The translations under genes were made by a program, and so were the position numbers. 64,000 nucleotides of DNA from an uncultured Pelagibacteraceae bacterium (GTDB lineage: Bacteria; Pseudomonadota; Alphaproteobacteria; Pelagibacterales; Pelagibacteraceae), in assembly GCA_902603925.1 (NCBI GenBank), contig CACKWQ010000002.1:49944-113943 (forward strand), read 5' to 3'. Each line of letters begins with the position of its first letter. The stretch's first letter is position 1. The notes under the pieces are model-generated. The model saw nothing but the letters and a program-made list of their open reading frames with translations. It was not told the origin of the DNA and ran no database searches. Shown here piece after piece: positions 1 through 9,421 of the stretch.

Positions 1-508
1 TAATAGACAAAATTTGTAATGAACTTAAATAATTAGATATACTGAATACAATTAAATTCCATGGAAAACCAGTCAGGATTGTCCCTCTTAAATACTCAAA
101 AAGTGATAATACCAAAGCAAAAATTAAAATTGATGATAAGTTTTTTTTAATTGAAAAAAGTGATGTTATTAAAAAGGAAGCACCATAAAATAATCCTAAA
201 AAGGCCGGTATCAATATTAGGGCGAAAGGTATTAATTTTGTAAAGTTTGCATCAAACGTTAAAGAATTCGTTATCCAATAAATATTTGATAAAAAATATC
301 CAAATCCAAATATCCATCCAACTATAAAAGAGTAAGTTCTATTATTTGAATTAAAACAAAAAATAATGAAGATTATAGGATAGCAAATAAAATTTAAAAT
401 TGGGATGTTATAGGGTGGTAAACTAAATGAACTTATAAAGCCAATAATTAAGGCAACAATAAATATAAAAATACTTTTTTTTTGTTCTTTTTTAAAATTT
501 ATAATCAA
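1..508 (-). CDS. lnt: Apolipoprotein N-acyltransferase Lnt, N-terminal part (cut by window edge)
   Basis: Reading leftward from a TTG at 508 the frame stays open to the window edge (about 169 codons). It encodes several hydrophobic segments, then FGYFLSNIYWITNSL and FEYLRGT followed by TGFPWNL, which are hallmark stretches of the membrane domain of Lnt. Lnt adds the third acyl chain to lipoproteins in the inner membrane. The catalytic nitrilase-like domain lies beyond the window. The start is inferred: the TTG overlaps the last 17 bases of ybeY, and no ATG lies nearby. In many alphaproteobacteria a corC/tlyC gene sits between ybeY and lnt; it is absent here. Confidence 0.85.
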   Translation of the reverse strand, partial: MIINFKKEQKKSIFIFIVALIIGFISSFSLPPYNIPILNFICYPIIFIIFCFNSNNRTYSFIVGWIFGFGYFLSNIYWITNSLTFDANFTKLIPFALILIPAFLGLFYGASFLITSLFSIKKNLSSILIFALVLSLFEYLRGTILTGFPWNLIVFSISNYLSSLQILSI

Positions 509-938
509 AGTCTTTAATTATTGTTTGTTCTTTATTTAACATCTCATTGTAATCGCTATTATTTTTGTGGTCGTAGCCGAGTAAATGTAAATATCCATGT
601 AACCACATTTTATCAAATTCATACTTGAAATTTGTTTTTTTAGATCTTTGATTTACAATTTCATAACAAATTGCAATATCCCCAATGTACCCTTTAGATA
701 TTTTTTTTTTTGAATGTGGAAAAGCTAAAACATCCGTAATTTTATTTTTCTTTCTAAATTTTAAATTAAGATTTTTCATTAGTCTTTTGTGAGTAAGCAT
801 AATGGAAAATTCAATATTAGACCTTTTTAAAAAATTTTTTTTTAAAATAATTTCTAATCTTTTTTTAACGTGTAGATTAGGATTAAATATTTTTAACTTC
901 CAAGGAGAATAGTCTACTATTACGTTGGCTTTTATCAT
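492..938 (-). CDS. ybeY: Endoribonuclease YbeY (rRNA maturation factor)
   Basis: YbeY is a zinc-dependent endoribonuclease needed for 16S rRNA 3'-end maturation and ribosome quality control. The 148-residue product has the diagnostic metal-binding motif H-G-Y-L-H-L-L-G-Y-D-H, with His at 114, 118 and 124, and the upstream TDVLAFP and GDIAI stretches of the family. Length is normal. Its ATG overlaps the phoH stop by 4 bases (ATGA), so the two are probably translationally coupled within the miaB-phoH-ybeY-lnt operon. Confidence 0.95.
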   Translation of the reverse strand: MIKANVIVDYSPWKLKIFNPNLHVKKRLEIILKKNFLKRSNIEFSIMLTHKRLMKNLNLKFRKKNKITDVLAFPHSKKKISKGYIGDIAICYEIVNQRSKKTNFKYEFDKMWLHGYLHLLGYDHKNNSDYNEMLNKEQTIIKDFDYKF

Positions 939-1945
939 TCATCTTCATTTTGTTGTGAATATGCTTTAACAATTTTTGAAACTAAAGGATGTCTTACAAC
1001 ATCATTATGATCAAAGTCCACTGTGGAAATTTCCTTTAGATGGCCTAAAATTTTTGTAGACCTTTTTAATCCTGATAAAGATTTGTTTGGTAAATCAATT
1101 TGAGAAGGATCACCATTAATTACAATTTTGGAATTCTCACCAATTCTTGTCAAAAACATTTTTATTTGTGTATCTGTTGCATTCTGTGCTTCATCTAAAA
1201 TTGCAAAAGAGTTTTTCAAGGTTCTTCCCCTCATAAATGCGAGCGGTGCAATTTCAATATCTCCAATTTCAATTTTTTTCTGAATTTTTTCGAAGTCTAA
1301 TAAGTCATATAAAGAATCATAAAGCGGTCTTAAATATGGATCTACTTTTTCCCTCATATCCCCAGGCAAAAAACCTAATCTCTCACCTGCTTCTACGGCA
1401 GGACGTGATAAAATTATTCTTTCGATTTTTTTTTCTAAAAGCATTGTTAAAGCAACAGCAACAGCTAAATAAGTTTTTCCAGTGCCAGCTGGACCAGAAG
1501 AAATAATAATATCGCTTTCTTTTAATGCTGAAACATATAATTTCTGCTTTTCAGACCTAGGAATTACAGATTTCTTGGGCGTTTTAATAATATACTCTAT
1601 TTTACTGTTTTTGTTATTTGATTTTTCATCAATCATAAATTTGTTTACAGATGAATGTATATCTTTTTTTTCAATTGATCCATTACTTAAAAATTGTCCA
1701 ATTAGAAATTTAATAGCATTTATGATGGTATCATTTTTTTCATTACTGCCCCTTACAGAAATTGAGTTGCCCCTCGTATAAATATTAGTTCCAGTGACCA
1801 ACTCTAATTCTTTTATGTTATTATTAAATTCACCAACAATATTAGATAATAATTCGTTACTTTGAAATATAATACTTAGTGAGTCGTTTTCTGAATAGAC
1901 TAGTTTGATATCAGGATTAATATTATTTTGAATTATTTTTCTCAA
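935..1945 (-). CDS. phoH: PhoH-like ATPase (YbeZ)
   Basis: PhoH/YbeZ is a P-loop NTPase that partners with YbeY in RNA metabolism. Visible motifs are Walker A GPAGTGKT at residues 151-158, ILSRPAVEAGERLGFLPGD at about 178-196 and the Walker B region DEAQN at 251-255. The N-terminal 90 residues fit the KH-like domain of the family. Length (336) is typical. It overlaps miaB upstream by 4 bases and ybeY downstream by 4 bases, so all three read as one transcript. Confidence 0.95.
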   Translation of the reverse strand: MRKIIQNNINPDIKLVYSENDSLSIIFQSNELLSNIVGEFNNNIKELELVTGTNIYTRGNSISVRGSNEKNDTIINAIKFLIGQFLSNGSIEKKDIHSSVNKFMIDEKSNNKNSKIEYIIKTPKKSVIPRSEKQKLYVSALKESDIIISSGPAGTGKTYLAVAVALTMLLEKKIERIILSRPAVEAGERLGFLPGDMREKVDPYLRPLYDSLYDLLDFEKIQKKIEIGDIEIAPLAFMRGRTLKNSFAILDEAQNATDTQIKMFLTRIGENSKIVINGDPSQIDLPNKSLSGLKRSTKILGHLKEISTVDFDHNDVVRHPLVSKIVKAYSQQNEDE

Positions 1946-3276
1946 TTATAAACTTTTGTATCACAATTTGGTATTCTACCAAACAATGTATTTTGATTAA
2001 AATTATTAATAATTACCTCTACCAACTTGCCTATTTGATTTTCATTACCATCTATTATTACTGAATTTAAATACTTATTTCTTCCAAATAGTTTATTTTG
2101 GTCTTTCATTTTGTTTTCTATTAATACCTCAACCTTGCAATTTTTAAATAGTTTATTCGTTTCTAACTGATAAGAAAAAAGAAGTCTTTGAATTACTTTA
2201 AGTCTCTCTTTAGAAACATTTGTATTGATTAGATTATAATCTGCTGCTTTTGTTCCTGGTCGAGGACTGAATATAAATGAAAATGAATTTATGAATTTAA
2301 TTTTCTTTACTAAACTAATTGTCTCTTCAAAGTCGTCATTTGTCTCACCTGGATATCCGATTATAAAATCACTAGAAAATTTTATGTCATTGTTTATCCT
2401 CATTAATTTTTCATAAACATCTATAAACTGCTCAACTGTATGTTTTCTATTCATTAATTTTAGTATTTTATTTGATCCGCTTTGTATTGGTAGATGAACA
2501 AATGGCATCAATTTTTTGCTGGACTTGTAACAATCTATTAGATCTTCTGTCATGTCTAATGGATGAGATGTCGTATACCTTATTCTTTTTAAATCAGGAA
2601 TTTTTTCAAGCTCATTAATTAAATTTGATAATCTAAATTCTTTTGAATTTTCGCGATAACAGTAGGCGTTTACATTTTGACCTAATAGAGTTATTTCTTT
2701 AACACCGTTTGAAATGAGTTGAGTAGCCTCATCTATTATTTTATAAAATGACCTAGAGTATTCGGGGCCTCTTGTAAAAGGCACAACACAGTAATGACAA
2801 AATTTATCACATCCCTCTTGGATCGTCAAAAATGAAGATATTTTATTGCTGTTATTCTTAATGTTATCGAAATGTATAAATTTATCAATTGTATCTATTT
2901 CTGTCTCCTCTTTTTTTTTATTTTTTTCATGTTTAAGTATAACATCTTTAATTTTGTGATATGATTGTGGCCCTATAACAATATCAATAAATGGTTCTCT
3001 CTTAAACATCTCCTCGTTCTCAGCTTGAGCCACACATCCAGCTATAACCATAATTGGTTTTTTTTTATTTTCATAATTTTTTTTTATTCTACCAACCTCA
3101 TGATATACCTTTTCTTTAGCTTTATCTCTTATATGGCAAGTATTTAATATATAACAGTCTGCATCATTCTGATTTGAGGTTTTTACAAAATCAATACCCT
3201 TTAGTGAGTCATAAATTCGGTTTGAGTCATATATGTTCATCTGACAACCAAATGTCTTAATAAATAATTTTTTCAT
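1942..3276 (-). CDS. miaB: tRNA-2-methylthio-N6-dimethylallyladenosine synthase MiaB
   Basis: MiaB is a radical-SAM methylthiotransferase that modifies A37 of tRNAs reading UNN codons. The N-terminal cluster cysteines are Cys11 (TFGCQMN), Cys47 (LNTC) and Cys81 (AGC). The radical-SAM cluster is CDKFCHYC at 156-163. A C-terminal TRAM domain follows. The length of 444 residues is usual. It is the first gene of the miaB-phoH-ybeY-lnt run and lies 9 bases downstream of the fur-type gene, so it may share that transcript. Confidence 0.96.
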   Translation of the reverse strand: MKKLFIKTFGCQMNIYDSNRIYDSLKGIDFVKTSNQNDADCYILNTCHIRDKAKEKVYHEVGRIKKNYENKKKPIMVIAGCVAQAENEEMFKREPFIDIVIGPQSYHKIKDVILKHEKNKKKEETEIDTIDKFIHFDNIKNNSNKISSFLTIQEGCDKFCHYCVVPFTRGPEYSRSFYKIIDEATQLISNGVKEITLLGQNVNAYCYRENSKEFRLSNLINELEKIPDLKRIRYTTSHPLDMTEDLIDCYKSSKKLMPFVHLPIQSGSNKILKLMNRKHTVEQFIDVYEKLMRINNDIKFSSDFIIGYPGETNDDFEETISLVKKIKFINSFSFIFSPRPGTKAADYNLINTNVSKERLKVIQRLLFSYQLETNKLFKNCKVEVLIENKMKDQNKLFGRNKYLNSVIIDGNENQIGKLVEVIINNFNQNTLFGRIPNCDTKVYN

Positions 3277-3285
3277 AATTGAAGA

Positions 3286-3711
3286 TTATTTTTTTTTTAC
3301 GCCGTAAAGTTCTAACTTGTGATCAACTAAATCGTATCCATATTTTTCAGCAATTTTTTTTTGCAACTTGTTAATTTCATCATCCTTAAATTCTATAATA
3401 TGTCCAGTTTTCACATCAATTAAATGATCATGATGACTTTCTCTGATTTCCTCGTATCTTGCCTTCCCACCTTTAAAATCATGTTTTGTTAATATACCCG
3501 CTTCTTCGAAAATTTTTACAGTTCTATAAACAGTAGCAATACTTATTTTAGCATCAATTCTAGAAACTCTGTTGTATAGCTCATCTACATCTGGATGATC
3601 TGCTTCTCCATAAGTCTCTTTTGACTCTGACATTACTTTGGCAATTACTTTTCTTTGATCAGTTAACTTAATTCCTTTTGATATACACTTCTCCTCGATG
3701 CTATCAGTCAT
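3286..3711 (-). CDS. fur: Fur/Mur family metal-responsive repressor
   Basis: A 141-residue Fur-family protein: N-terminal winged helix (LTDQRKVIAKVM, then SIATVYRTVKIFEEAGIL) followed by a metal-binding dimerisation domain with HHDH at 93-96 and DVKTGHIIEF. The CxxC pairs of E. coli-type Fur are absent, as is common in alphaproteobacterial Fur/Mur proteins, so whether it senses iron or manganese cannot be read from the sequence. It lies between tsaB and miaB, 5 bases after tsaB. The HHH run expected of Irr is not present. Confidence 0.88.
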   Translation of the reverse strand: MTDSIEEKCISKGIKLTDQRKVIAKVMSESKETYGEADHPDVDELYNRVSRIDAKISIATVYRTVKIFEEAGILTKHDFKGGKARYEEIRESHHDHLIDVKTGHIIEFKDDEINKLQKKIAEKYGYDLVDHKLELYGVKKK

Positions 3712-3716
3712 AAACT

Positions 3717-4091
3717 TTATTTATATATTGGTTTTATATTATTCTTTATTAAAACCCCTTTTTTGAATAAGTCTAGTATATTATTGTAATTTTTTTGGCT
3801 TATTTGATTTTGATTAAAACCATATAAATTAATGTTATTTGAAAAACATAGTGCCTTACATACTACAATTGATGATCGTATGGTTGAAAATTTACCGGGT
3901 CCTTGATTCACAAATATTTGGCTTAAATCTCTTAACTTAAGTTTATTTCTTTTTAAAAAATCAAACACTATTAGACTAATTTTATCAAAATTTTCACTAC
4001 TGTTTGAATATTCATTGGTATAATAATTATTATTACAAATGATTTGTAAAAAAATTTCTTCACCTGTGGCATCTACAATTAAACTTGTCAT
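3717..4091 (-). CDS. tsaB: Shortened TsaB-like protein (tRNA t6A biosynthesis)
   Basis: The product, read from the ATG at 4091 (MTSLIVDATGEE), aligns by eye with the N-terminal ASKHA half of TsaB (YeaZ), including VNQGPGKFSTIRSSIVV, the counterpart of the family's GPGSFTGIR signature. TsaB scaffolds TsaD in making the t6A37 tRNA modification. At 124 residues it is far shorter than the usual 200-230; it ends IKPIYK, which resembles the normal C-terminus, so the middle and second half seem reduced. A longer in-frame start at 4139 would add residues with no TsaB likeness. The start region overlaps the divergent deacetylase gene. Confidence 0.75.
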   Translation of the reverse strand: MTSLIVDATGEEIFLQIICNNNYYTNEYSNSSENFDKISLIVFDFLKRNKLKLRDLSQIFVNQGPGKFSTIRSSIVVCKALCFSNNINLYGFNQNQISQKNYNNILDLFKKGVLIKNNIKPIYK

Positions 4092-5097
4092 ATTTTTTTT
4101 AATAATATCAAAATCTTTTGCAGTTGAAAATAGTAACAAAAAATTTTCAAATGATTTTGGGACTTTATCTATAATGTATCACAGGTTTAACGAGTCAAAA
4201 TACCCTTCGACAAATGTAAATATGGACATTTTTATTAAACAAATAAACTTAATAAATCAAAATAATTTAGCTTTCCTTAGTCCAAAAGATTTTATTGAAA
4301 ATTTTTCTGTAAGGAAAAAAGAAAAAAAAATATTACTTACTATAGATGATGCATTTAGCTCTTTCTATAATCATGCATGGCCTTTTTTGAAAAAGAATAA
4401 AATACCTTTTATATTATTTGTGTCTACTGAGCCTGTGGGTAGAAAGGGATACATGAATTGGGATCAAATTAGAGAAATTGAGAAAGAAGATTTTGCATTT
4501 ATAGGAAATCATTCCCATAGTCATGAATATCTTGTAAACTTCAATTTTGATGCATTTAAAAAGGATATAGATGAGTCAAAAAATATATTTGAAAAAAATT
4601 TAGGGTATAATCCTCTAATTTTTTCATACCCATTTGGAGAATACACGCTAGAACAAAAATTATATATTAAAGACAATTTTGAAATTGCGTTTGGTCAACA
4701 TTCGGGTGTAATAGATTTAAATAAAGATAAATATGAATTGCCTAGGTTTCCAATAAATGAAAAATATGGAGATCTTGAAAGATTCAAATTTTTAATTAAT
4801 CTGTTACCTTTGGAATATAGGTCGGACTCACTAAATGATAAGTTTATTTCAAAAAAAAATAATCCTCCAAATTTAGAGATATTTTTTTTTGATGACCAAA
4901 AAGATTTAAATAGAATCAATTGTTTTTCAAACGAGGGTAATCAATGGCAAAATACTGAGACTTCTTTAAAAAATAATAAATTGCTAATTAAATTTAGAGA
5001 TAAATTTAAAGATAGGAGAGGCAGAATTAATTGTTCTCTGAACGATAACGGTAATTGGCGTTGGCTAGGATTACAATTTACAATAAATAATAATTAA
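4039..5097 (+). CDS. Secreted polysaccharide deacetylase (NodB domain)
   Basis: This is a carbohydrate esterase 4 type protein. TIDDAFSSFY (residues 101-110) is the counterpart of the TFDD metal-binding motif, and GNHSHSH (156-162) is the HxxxH-type motif. An N-terminal hydrophobic segment ending SKSFA-VE looks like a cleavable signal peptide, which argues for a start at ATG 4039 or the in-frame GTG at 4066, although both are antisense to the 5' end of tsaB. An ATG at 4174 would remove the signal peptide. Likely role: removing acetyl groups from a cell-wall or exported polysaccharide. The substrate is unknown. Confidence 0.82.
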   Translation: MICKKISSPVASTIKLVIFFLIISKSFAVENSNKKFSNDFGTLSIMYHRFNESKYPSTNVNMDIFIKQINLINQNNLAFLSPKDFIENFSVRKKEKKILLTIDDAFSSFYNHAWPFLKKNKIPFILFVSTEPVGRKGYMNWDQIREIEKEDFAFIGNHSHSHEYLVNFNFDAFKKDIDESKNIFEKNLGYNPLIFSYPFGEYTLEQKLYIKDNFEIAFGQHSGVIDLNKDKYELPRFPINEKYGDLERFKFLINLLPLEYRSDSLNDKFISKKNNPPNLEIFFFDDQKDLNRINCFSNEGNQWQNTETSLKNNKLLIKFRDKFKDRRGRINCSLNDNGNWRWLGLQFTINNN

Positions 5098-6231
5098 TTA
5101 AATATTATTTTTAAACTCCTCACTCGTTGGCAATATTCTTGCAGAGTCAAAATCTTTTAAATTATTTTGTTCAATAATTTTTTTTAAGATTTTTGTGTAC
5201 TCTGTTCCAGTTTCTGCGTATTGATCCAAATAATTGGCTAACTCTAAACTATTCAGTGGCTCATCATTGTCTCTTTGAATTGCTCTTGCCTTTCTAAACT
5301 CTTTATAACTTGAGTGAGTGTTCAAATTTCTTTGATAGGCTCTTACCGATGATTTAAGAACACTAAATGTCATAATTTTGTGCTTATCTTCTTTATTTGC
5401 TCCAGACGGCTTAATGCCTTGACCAGAATATGTCCATTGCCCAAATAAAGCATTACCCTCTATTGCAAATCTTGATGTTCCCCAACCAGTTTCTTTGGCA
5501 GCTTGAGCGATGGCTAGTGAGACTGGAATTTCATCCATTCTTACTTTTAAAGTTGATAGGTCTCTTTTAGTTACTCCATATTGTTTAAATTTTTTATTTA
5601 ACCATTCTTTTTCGAGTTTAGTATTATTGTTTTTGTTTAAAATTTTAAACAATGTAAGCCTATCTCTTCTAATTCTGTTGTTTTCACTTAAAACTAATGG
5701 GAGAACTATTTTTATAAATAAATCTTTTCTATTTTTTGAGCTTTCTATATTTTTTAATTCGTGTGGTAACATTCCAACTTCAAAGGGTTTCACAATTTTA
5801 TTCTTTCTTACAGTGTTTAAGTTATATTTTTTATCCTCAAACATTTGATTTAAAGTGCTTGCTTCAATCCTTACAGATTTTGAAGGCCCGTTTTTAAATT
5901 CAATGTCCTCATAAAGATGCCGTTGATCCAAATCATCGTCAATTATATTTTCTGTAATAAGAGTTTCACCTGATAAAACTTTTTCTAAATATTTTTTTGA
6001 ATAATTTTCGTATGCTTTAGGTTTTTGAAAGGTGGTAAGTAATAAATTTGAAACATAGGGCATTACAAAAAATAATGATATAATAATGAGACTAAATATC
6101 GACGCTGCATAAATAGATCTTAATTCGGAATTAAATGGATTCTTCTTTCTTAATCTGGAAACTTTAAATCCTCTTTTAATTAGAATTTTATTAATTTCAG
6201 ATATTTTCATCGATTTAAATTTTCTTATCAT
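5098..6231 (-). CDS. Bax-like glucosaminidase, membrane anchored
   Basis: The 377-residue protein has a basic N-terminus, one transmembrane segment at about 42-65, and a C-terminal glucosaminidase-family domain: SLAIAQAAKETGWGTSRF, then EGNALFGQW (about 238-266), with Glu247 in the position of the catalytic acid. This matches E. coli Bax and related N-acetylglucosaminidases that cut peptidoglycan. The region between the membrane segment and the domain is not recognised. It ends one base from the convergent deacetylase gene; both are envelope-related. Confidence 0.85.
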   Translation of the reverse strand: MIRKFKSMKISEINKILIKRGFKVSRLRKKNPFNSELRSIYAASIFSLIIISLFFVMPYVSNLLLTTFQKPKAYENYSKKYLEKVLSGETLITENIIDDDLDQRHLYEDIEFKNGPSKSVRIEASTLNQMFEDKKYNLNTVRKNKIVKPFEVGMLPHELKNIESSKNRKDLFIKIVLPLVLSENNRIRRDRLTLFKILNKNNNTKLEKEWLNKKFKQYGVTKRDLSTLKVRMDEIPVSLAIAQAAKETGWGTSRFAIEGNALFGQWTYSGQGIKPSGANKEDKHKIMTFSVLKSSVRAYQRNLNTHSSYKEFRKARAIQRDNDEPLNSLELANYLDQYAETGTEYTKILKKIIEQNNLKDFDSARILPTSEEFKNNI

Positions 6232-6249
6232 AAAACTAAGCAGTTTTCT

Positions 6250-6792
6250 CTATATAGATGTAACTTCTCTAACTTCAGGTACATAATGCGTTAATAGGTT
6301 TTCTACACCGCGTTTTAACGTCAGAGTTGAACTTGGGCACCCGGAACAACTTCCTTGAAGTTTTACAGTAACGACGCCATCCTCAAATTTTTCAAATGAA
6401 ATATCTCCGCCATCTCTTGCTACAGCAGGTCTAACTTTAGTCTCTAAAACATCAATTATTTTTTTTTCAATTTCTCCAAAATTTTCATTTGATTTTTTTG
6501 ATAATTTGTCGCTTAAAACATGTTCATTACCTTTTGAATAAAAGTCGTTGATATATGATATTATAATATGTTTAAGTTCTGACCACTCAACTTCGCTTCT
6601 TTTATTAACTGATAAAAAATTTTCATACAAAAAAATTCCTCTTACACCATTTATAGAAAGAATATTTTTAACCAATTCATTTTTAGTATCATTTATATCT
6701 AATACTTCAATTGGACCAACTTTTGAAACTATCTTGCCTGGAAGAAATTTTAAAGAGTTTGGATTTGGTGTGTTTTCAGTTTGCACAAACAT
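6250..6792 (-). CDS. nfuA: NfuA/Nfu1-type iron-sulfur cluster carrier
   Basis: The protein begins TENTPNPNSLKFLPG, the signature of the N-terminal Nfu domain, and ends with a NifU-like domain containing the cluster-binding pair in GSCSGCPSS (Cys149, Cys152). It is the alphaproteobacterial/mitochondrial Nfu1 architecture of 180 residues. It receives and delivers 4Fe-4S clusters to apo-proteins such as MiaB and Nth, both also encoded in this window. The neighbours trpS and murJ lie upstream on the same strand, 46 bases away. Confidence 0.93.
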   Translation of the reverse strand: MFVQTENTPNPNSLKFLPGKIVSKVGPIEVLDINDTKNELVKNILSINGVRGIFLYENFLSVNKRSEVEWSELKHIIISYINDFYSKGNEHVLSDKLSKKSNENFGEIEKKIIDVLETKVRPAVARDGGDISFEKFEDGVVTVKLQGSCSGCPSSTLTLKRGVENLLTHYVPEVREVTSI

Positions 6793-6838
6793 AAAAGATA
6801 TATAATGGTAAATTTAAAAATTTAAAGTGCTTTTTACC

Positions 6839-7840
6839 TCAAAAACCTACAATTTTCTTCAATTCTTTAATTTTTTTAGAGGCAATTTCGTCAGCTTTTA
6901 ATGCTCCTTTGTTAAGAATTTCATCGATTAAATTTTCGTCCATTTTTAATTTTTTTATTTCTGAGGAAATCGGTGAAATTTTTTCTATTATTAGTTCTGT
7001 AAGTTTAATTTTCAAATCTGAAAAATTTTTTCCAGAAAACTCATTTAAAGTTTTATCTACATCCTGGTTATTAAGAGATGAAAATATTCCTATAAGATTC
7101 TTTGCTTCAGGTCTTTTTGCCAAACCATTCTTTTCATCAGGTAATGGGTGAGAGTCAGTTTTGGCTTTTTTAATTTTAATTGATATTTCATCATTGCTAT
7201 CTGTTAAATTGATACGACTTAAATCTGAGGGATCTGATTTACTCATTTTTTTTGTTCCATCTTTGAGACTCATTATCCTAGAAAAATCTTTTTGGATAAT
7301 TGGCTCAGGTAAAATAAAAAAATTTTTAGCTTCAAAATCTATATTAAATTTTTGTGCAATATCTCTTGTTAGTTCTAAATGTTGTTTTTGATCCTCACCA
7401 ACAGGAACGTGGGTAGAATTATATAATAAAATATCTGCAGCCATCAAAATAGGATACACATACAGGCCAATACTAGCTTTTTCTTTATCTTTTCCTGCCT
7501 TTTCCTTGAATTGTGTCATTCTGTTCAGCCACCCCATTCTTGAAGAACACCCGAGCACCCAAGCACACTCACTATGTGCTGAAACTGCAGATTGATTAAA
7601 AATAATACTTTTTTTTTGATTTAAACCACTTGCAATAAAGGCCGCCACAGTATCTCTTACGTTGCTTTTTAGTTCTTGTGGATCTTGTTTGGTTGTGATT
7701 GCATGCAGATCTACTACACAATAAATACATTCTGTATTTTCTTGATTTTGAAAATTTACAAAATTTTTAATTGCACCTAAATAGTTGCCTAGGTGGAGAT
7801 TTCCAGTTGGTTGAACTCCTGAAAATATTTTTTTTTTCAT
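6839..7840 (-). CDS. trpS: Tryptophanyl-tRNA synthetase
   Basis: A class I synthetase of about 333 residues. [18 protein letters not shown] near the N-terminus contains the HIGH-type motif (HLGN), [21 protein letters not shown] belongs to the Trp pocket region, and KKMSKSDPS near residue 200 is the KMSKS loop. It directly follows the murJ stop. A TTG at 7843 abuts that stop and the ATG at 7840 follows it; I prefer the ATG. It charges tRNA-Trp in the cytoplasm. Confidence 0.96.
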   Translation of the reverse strand: MKKKIFSGVQPTGNLHLGNYLGAIKNFVNFQNQENTECIYCVVDLHAITTKQDPQELKSNVRDTVAAFIASGLNQKKSIIFNQSAVSAHSECAWVLGCSSRMGWLNRMTQFKEKAGKDKEKASIGLYVYPILMAADILLYNSTHVPVGEDQKQHLELTRDIAQKFNIDFEAKNFFILPEPIIQKDFSRIMSLKDGTKKMSKSDPSDLSRINLTDSNDEISIKIKKAKTDSHPLPDEKNGLAKRPEAKNLIGIFSSLNNQDVDKTLNEFSGKNFSDLKIKLTELIIEKISPISSEIKKLKMDENLIDEILNKGALKADEIASKKIKELKKIVGF

Positions 7841-7843
7841 CAA

Positions 7844-9373
7844 CTAATACTTTAATTTAATATCTGATAATTTTAAAGCTTTTGTAATAATGGATGTTAA
7901 AAGGTATAATAAAAACGTTACCAAAACCATTATAATTATTGTTATTAATTTATAATTACTTTCATAAACTAATAATTCTGAAAAATTTGAAATCATCATA
8001 TAAAAAATATAACATGCAAATGAAGATGTACAGACTATCCTAATCAATGGAAAAAAGATTGCATTAGTCAAATTAAAATAGTCTTTCTTTGCTAAAAAGA
8101 CATACAACATAAATACATTTATCCACGAAGATATTGTGGTTGCAATTGGAATAGCAACAAATCCATATTTAGGAAAAAAATATAAACTAATTAATATATT
8201 TATAATTACAGAAAAGACAGAAAAATAAAATGGAATTTTTGTATTGTGTCTTGCAAATAAAAATGCTGAAAAAATTTTGATAAGTGAGAAAGCTGGCAGT
8301 CCAAAAGAAAAGTAGAATAAAGCTTTAGCAGAATTCTTTACACTTACTAAATCAAATGACCCGTAACCGAATAAACTAGAGGTAATTTGCTCAGATGCAA
8401 TTATTATTGCTAATGATGCAGGTAAACTTAGAAATATACTTAGTTCAAAAGACTTATTTTGTATTAAATTTATTTTTTTATTTCTTTTTGAATTAATATG
8501 TTTGCTTAAGTTAGGCAGCAAAATTGTACCTATTGCGATTCCAGCAATAGCTAAATTAATCTGATAAATCCTATCTGCATAATACAAATAAGAAACTGCA
8601 TTAGCCTGAAATGAAGCAATTACAGTTCCCACTAAGATATTAATTTGTGTTACACCTGATGAGAATATGCTCGGTATTAATTTTTTAAAAAAGATTTTTA
8701 CTTTTTTTGACTTTTTAAACTTAAAGTTTATTTTTGGTTTAAAATATTTTCTAACAAAAAAATATAGAAAAGTTAGTTGAATAAAACCAGCGACAGATAC
8801 ACCATAAGATAGATACTCAACAATAATATCTTTTTCATTTTTTACAAAGTATAAAATTACTATTAAAATAATATTTAATATTATTGGTGCTCCGGCGGCT
8901 ACCCCAAACTTATTATGTGAATTTAAAATGGCTGAAAAGAAGGATGCTAAACTTATAAATAATAAAAACGGAAAAGTAATTCTTGTCAGAAAGATTGTTA
9001 AATCTAATTTATCAGAGCTTTCAGTAAATCCAGGGGCAATTATAAATACAAAAAAAGGCATAAATAATTCAATAAGCAAAACAATCGCAAATAGAAATAT
9101 GATTAGAAAATTAAAAATTTCGTTTGCAAAAATTGATGATTTTTTTTTTGATATAGATAATTCTGACGAATAACTAGGCACAAAGGCTGAATTGAACGTG
9201 CCCTCAGAGAATAGTCTTCTAAATGTGTTAGGAATTCTAAATGCAACAAAGAATGCATCTGACACCGGACCTGACCCTAAACTTATTGCTATGAGAAAAT
9301 CCCTTAAATAACCTAAAATCCTGCTTAAAAAAGTAAAGAAACTAAATGTGCTAGTTGACTTAATTAGATTCAT
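7844..9373 (-). CDS. murJ: Lipid II flippase MurJ (MviN)
   Basis: A 509-residue, strongly hydrophobic multi-spanning protein (about 14 membrane segments) starting with STFSFFTFLSRILGYLRD, the typical MurJ/MviN N-terminus, followed by ISLGSGPVSDAFFVAFRIPN and FRRLFSEGTFNSAFVP, both classic family blocks. It moves lipid II across the inner membrane for peptidoglycan synthesis. It lies head to head with maeB, with 48 bases between the starts, and has trpS immediately downstream. Confidence 0.96.
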   Translation of the reverse strand: MNLIKSTSTFSFFTFLSRILGYLRDFLIAISLGSGPVSDAFFVAFRIPNTFRRLFSEGTFNSAFVPSYSSELSISKKKSSIFANEIFNFLIIFLFAIVLLIELFMPFFVFIIAPGFTESSDKLDLTIFLTRITFPFLLFISLASFFSAILNSHNKFGVAAGAPIILNIILIVILYFVKNEKDIIVEYLSYGVSVAGFIQLTFLYFFVRKYFKPKINFKFKKSKKVKIFFKKLIPSIFSSGVTQINILVGTVIASFQANAVSYLYYADRIYQINLAIAGIAIGTILLPNLSKHINSKRNKKINLIQNKSFELSIFLSLPASLAIIIASEQITSSLFGYGSFDLVSVKNSAKALFYFSFGLPAFSLIKIFSAFLFARHNTKIPFYFSVFSVIINILISLYFFPKYGFVAIPIATTISSWINVFMLYVFLAKKDYFNLTNAIFFPLIRIVCTSSFACYIFYMMISNFSELLVYESNYKLITIIIMVLVTFLLYLLTSIITKALKLSDIKLKY

Positions 9374-9421
9374 AAATCATATTAGTCTTAACGTAGTTCT
9401 GTTAGTATATCTAATTAAAAA

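Noticed and set aside
4092-4139. Longer start of the TsaB-like gene at 4139
   Set aside because: The first 16 residues have no counterpart in TsaB, which starts at the strand matched by MTSLIVDAT.
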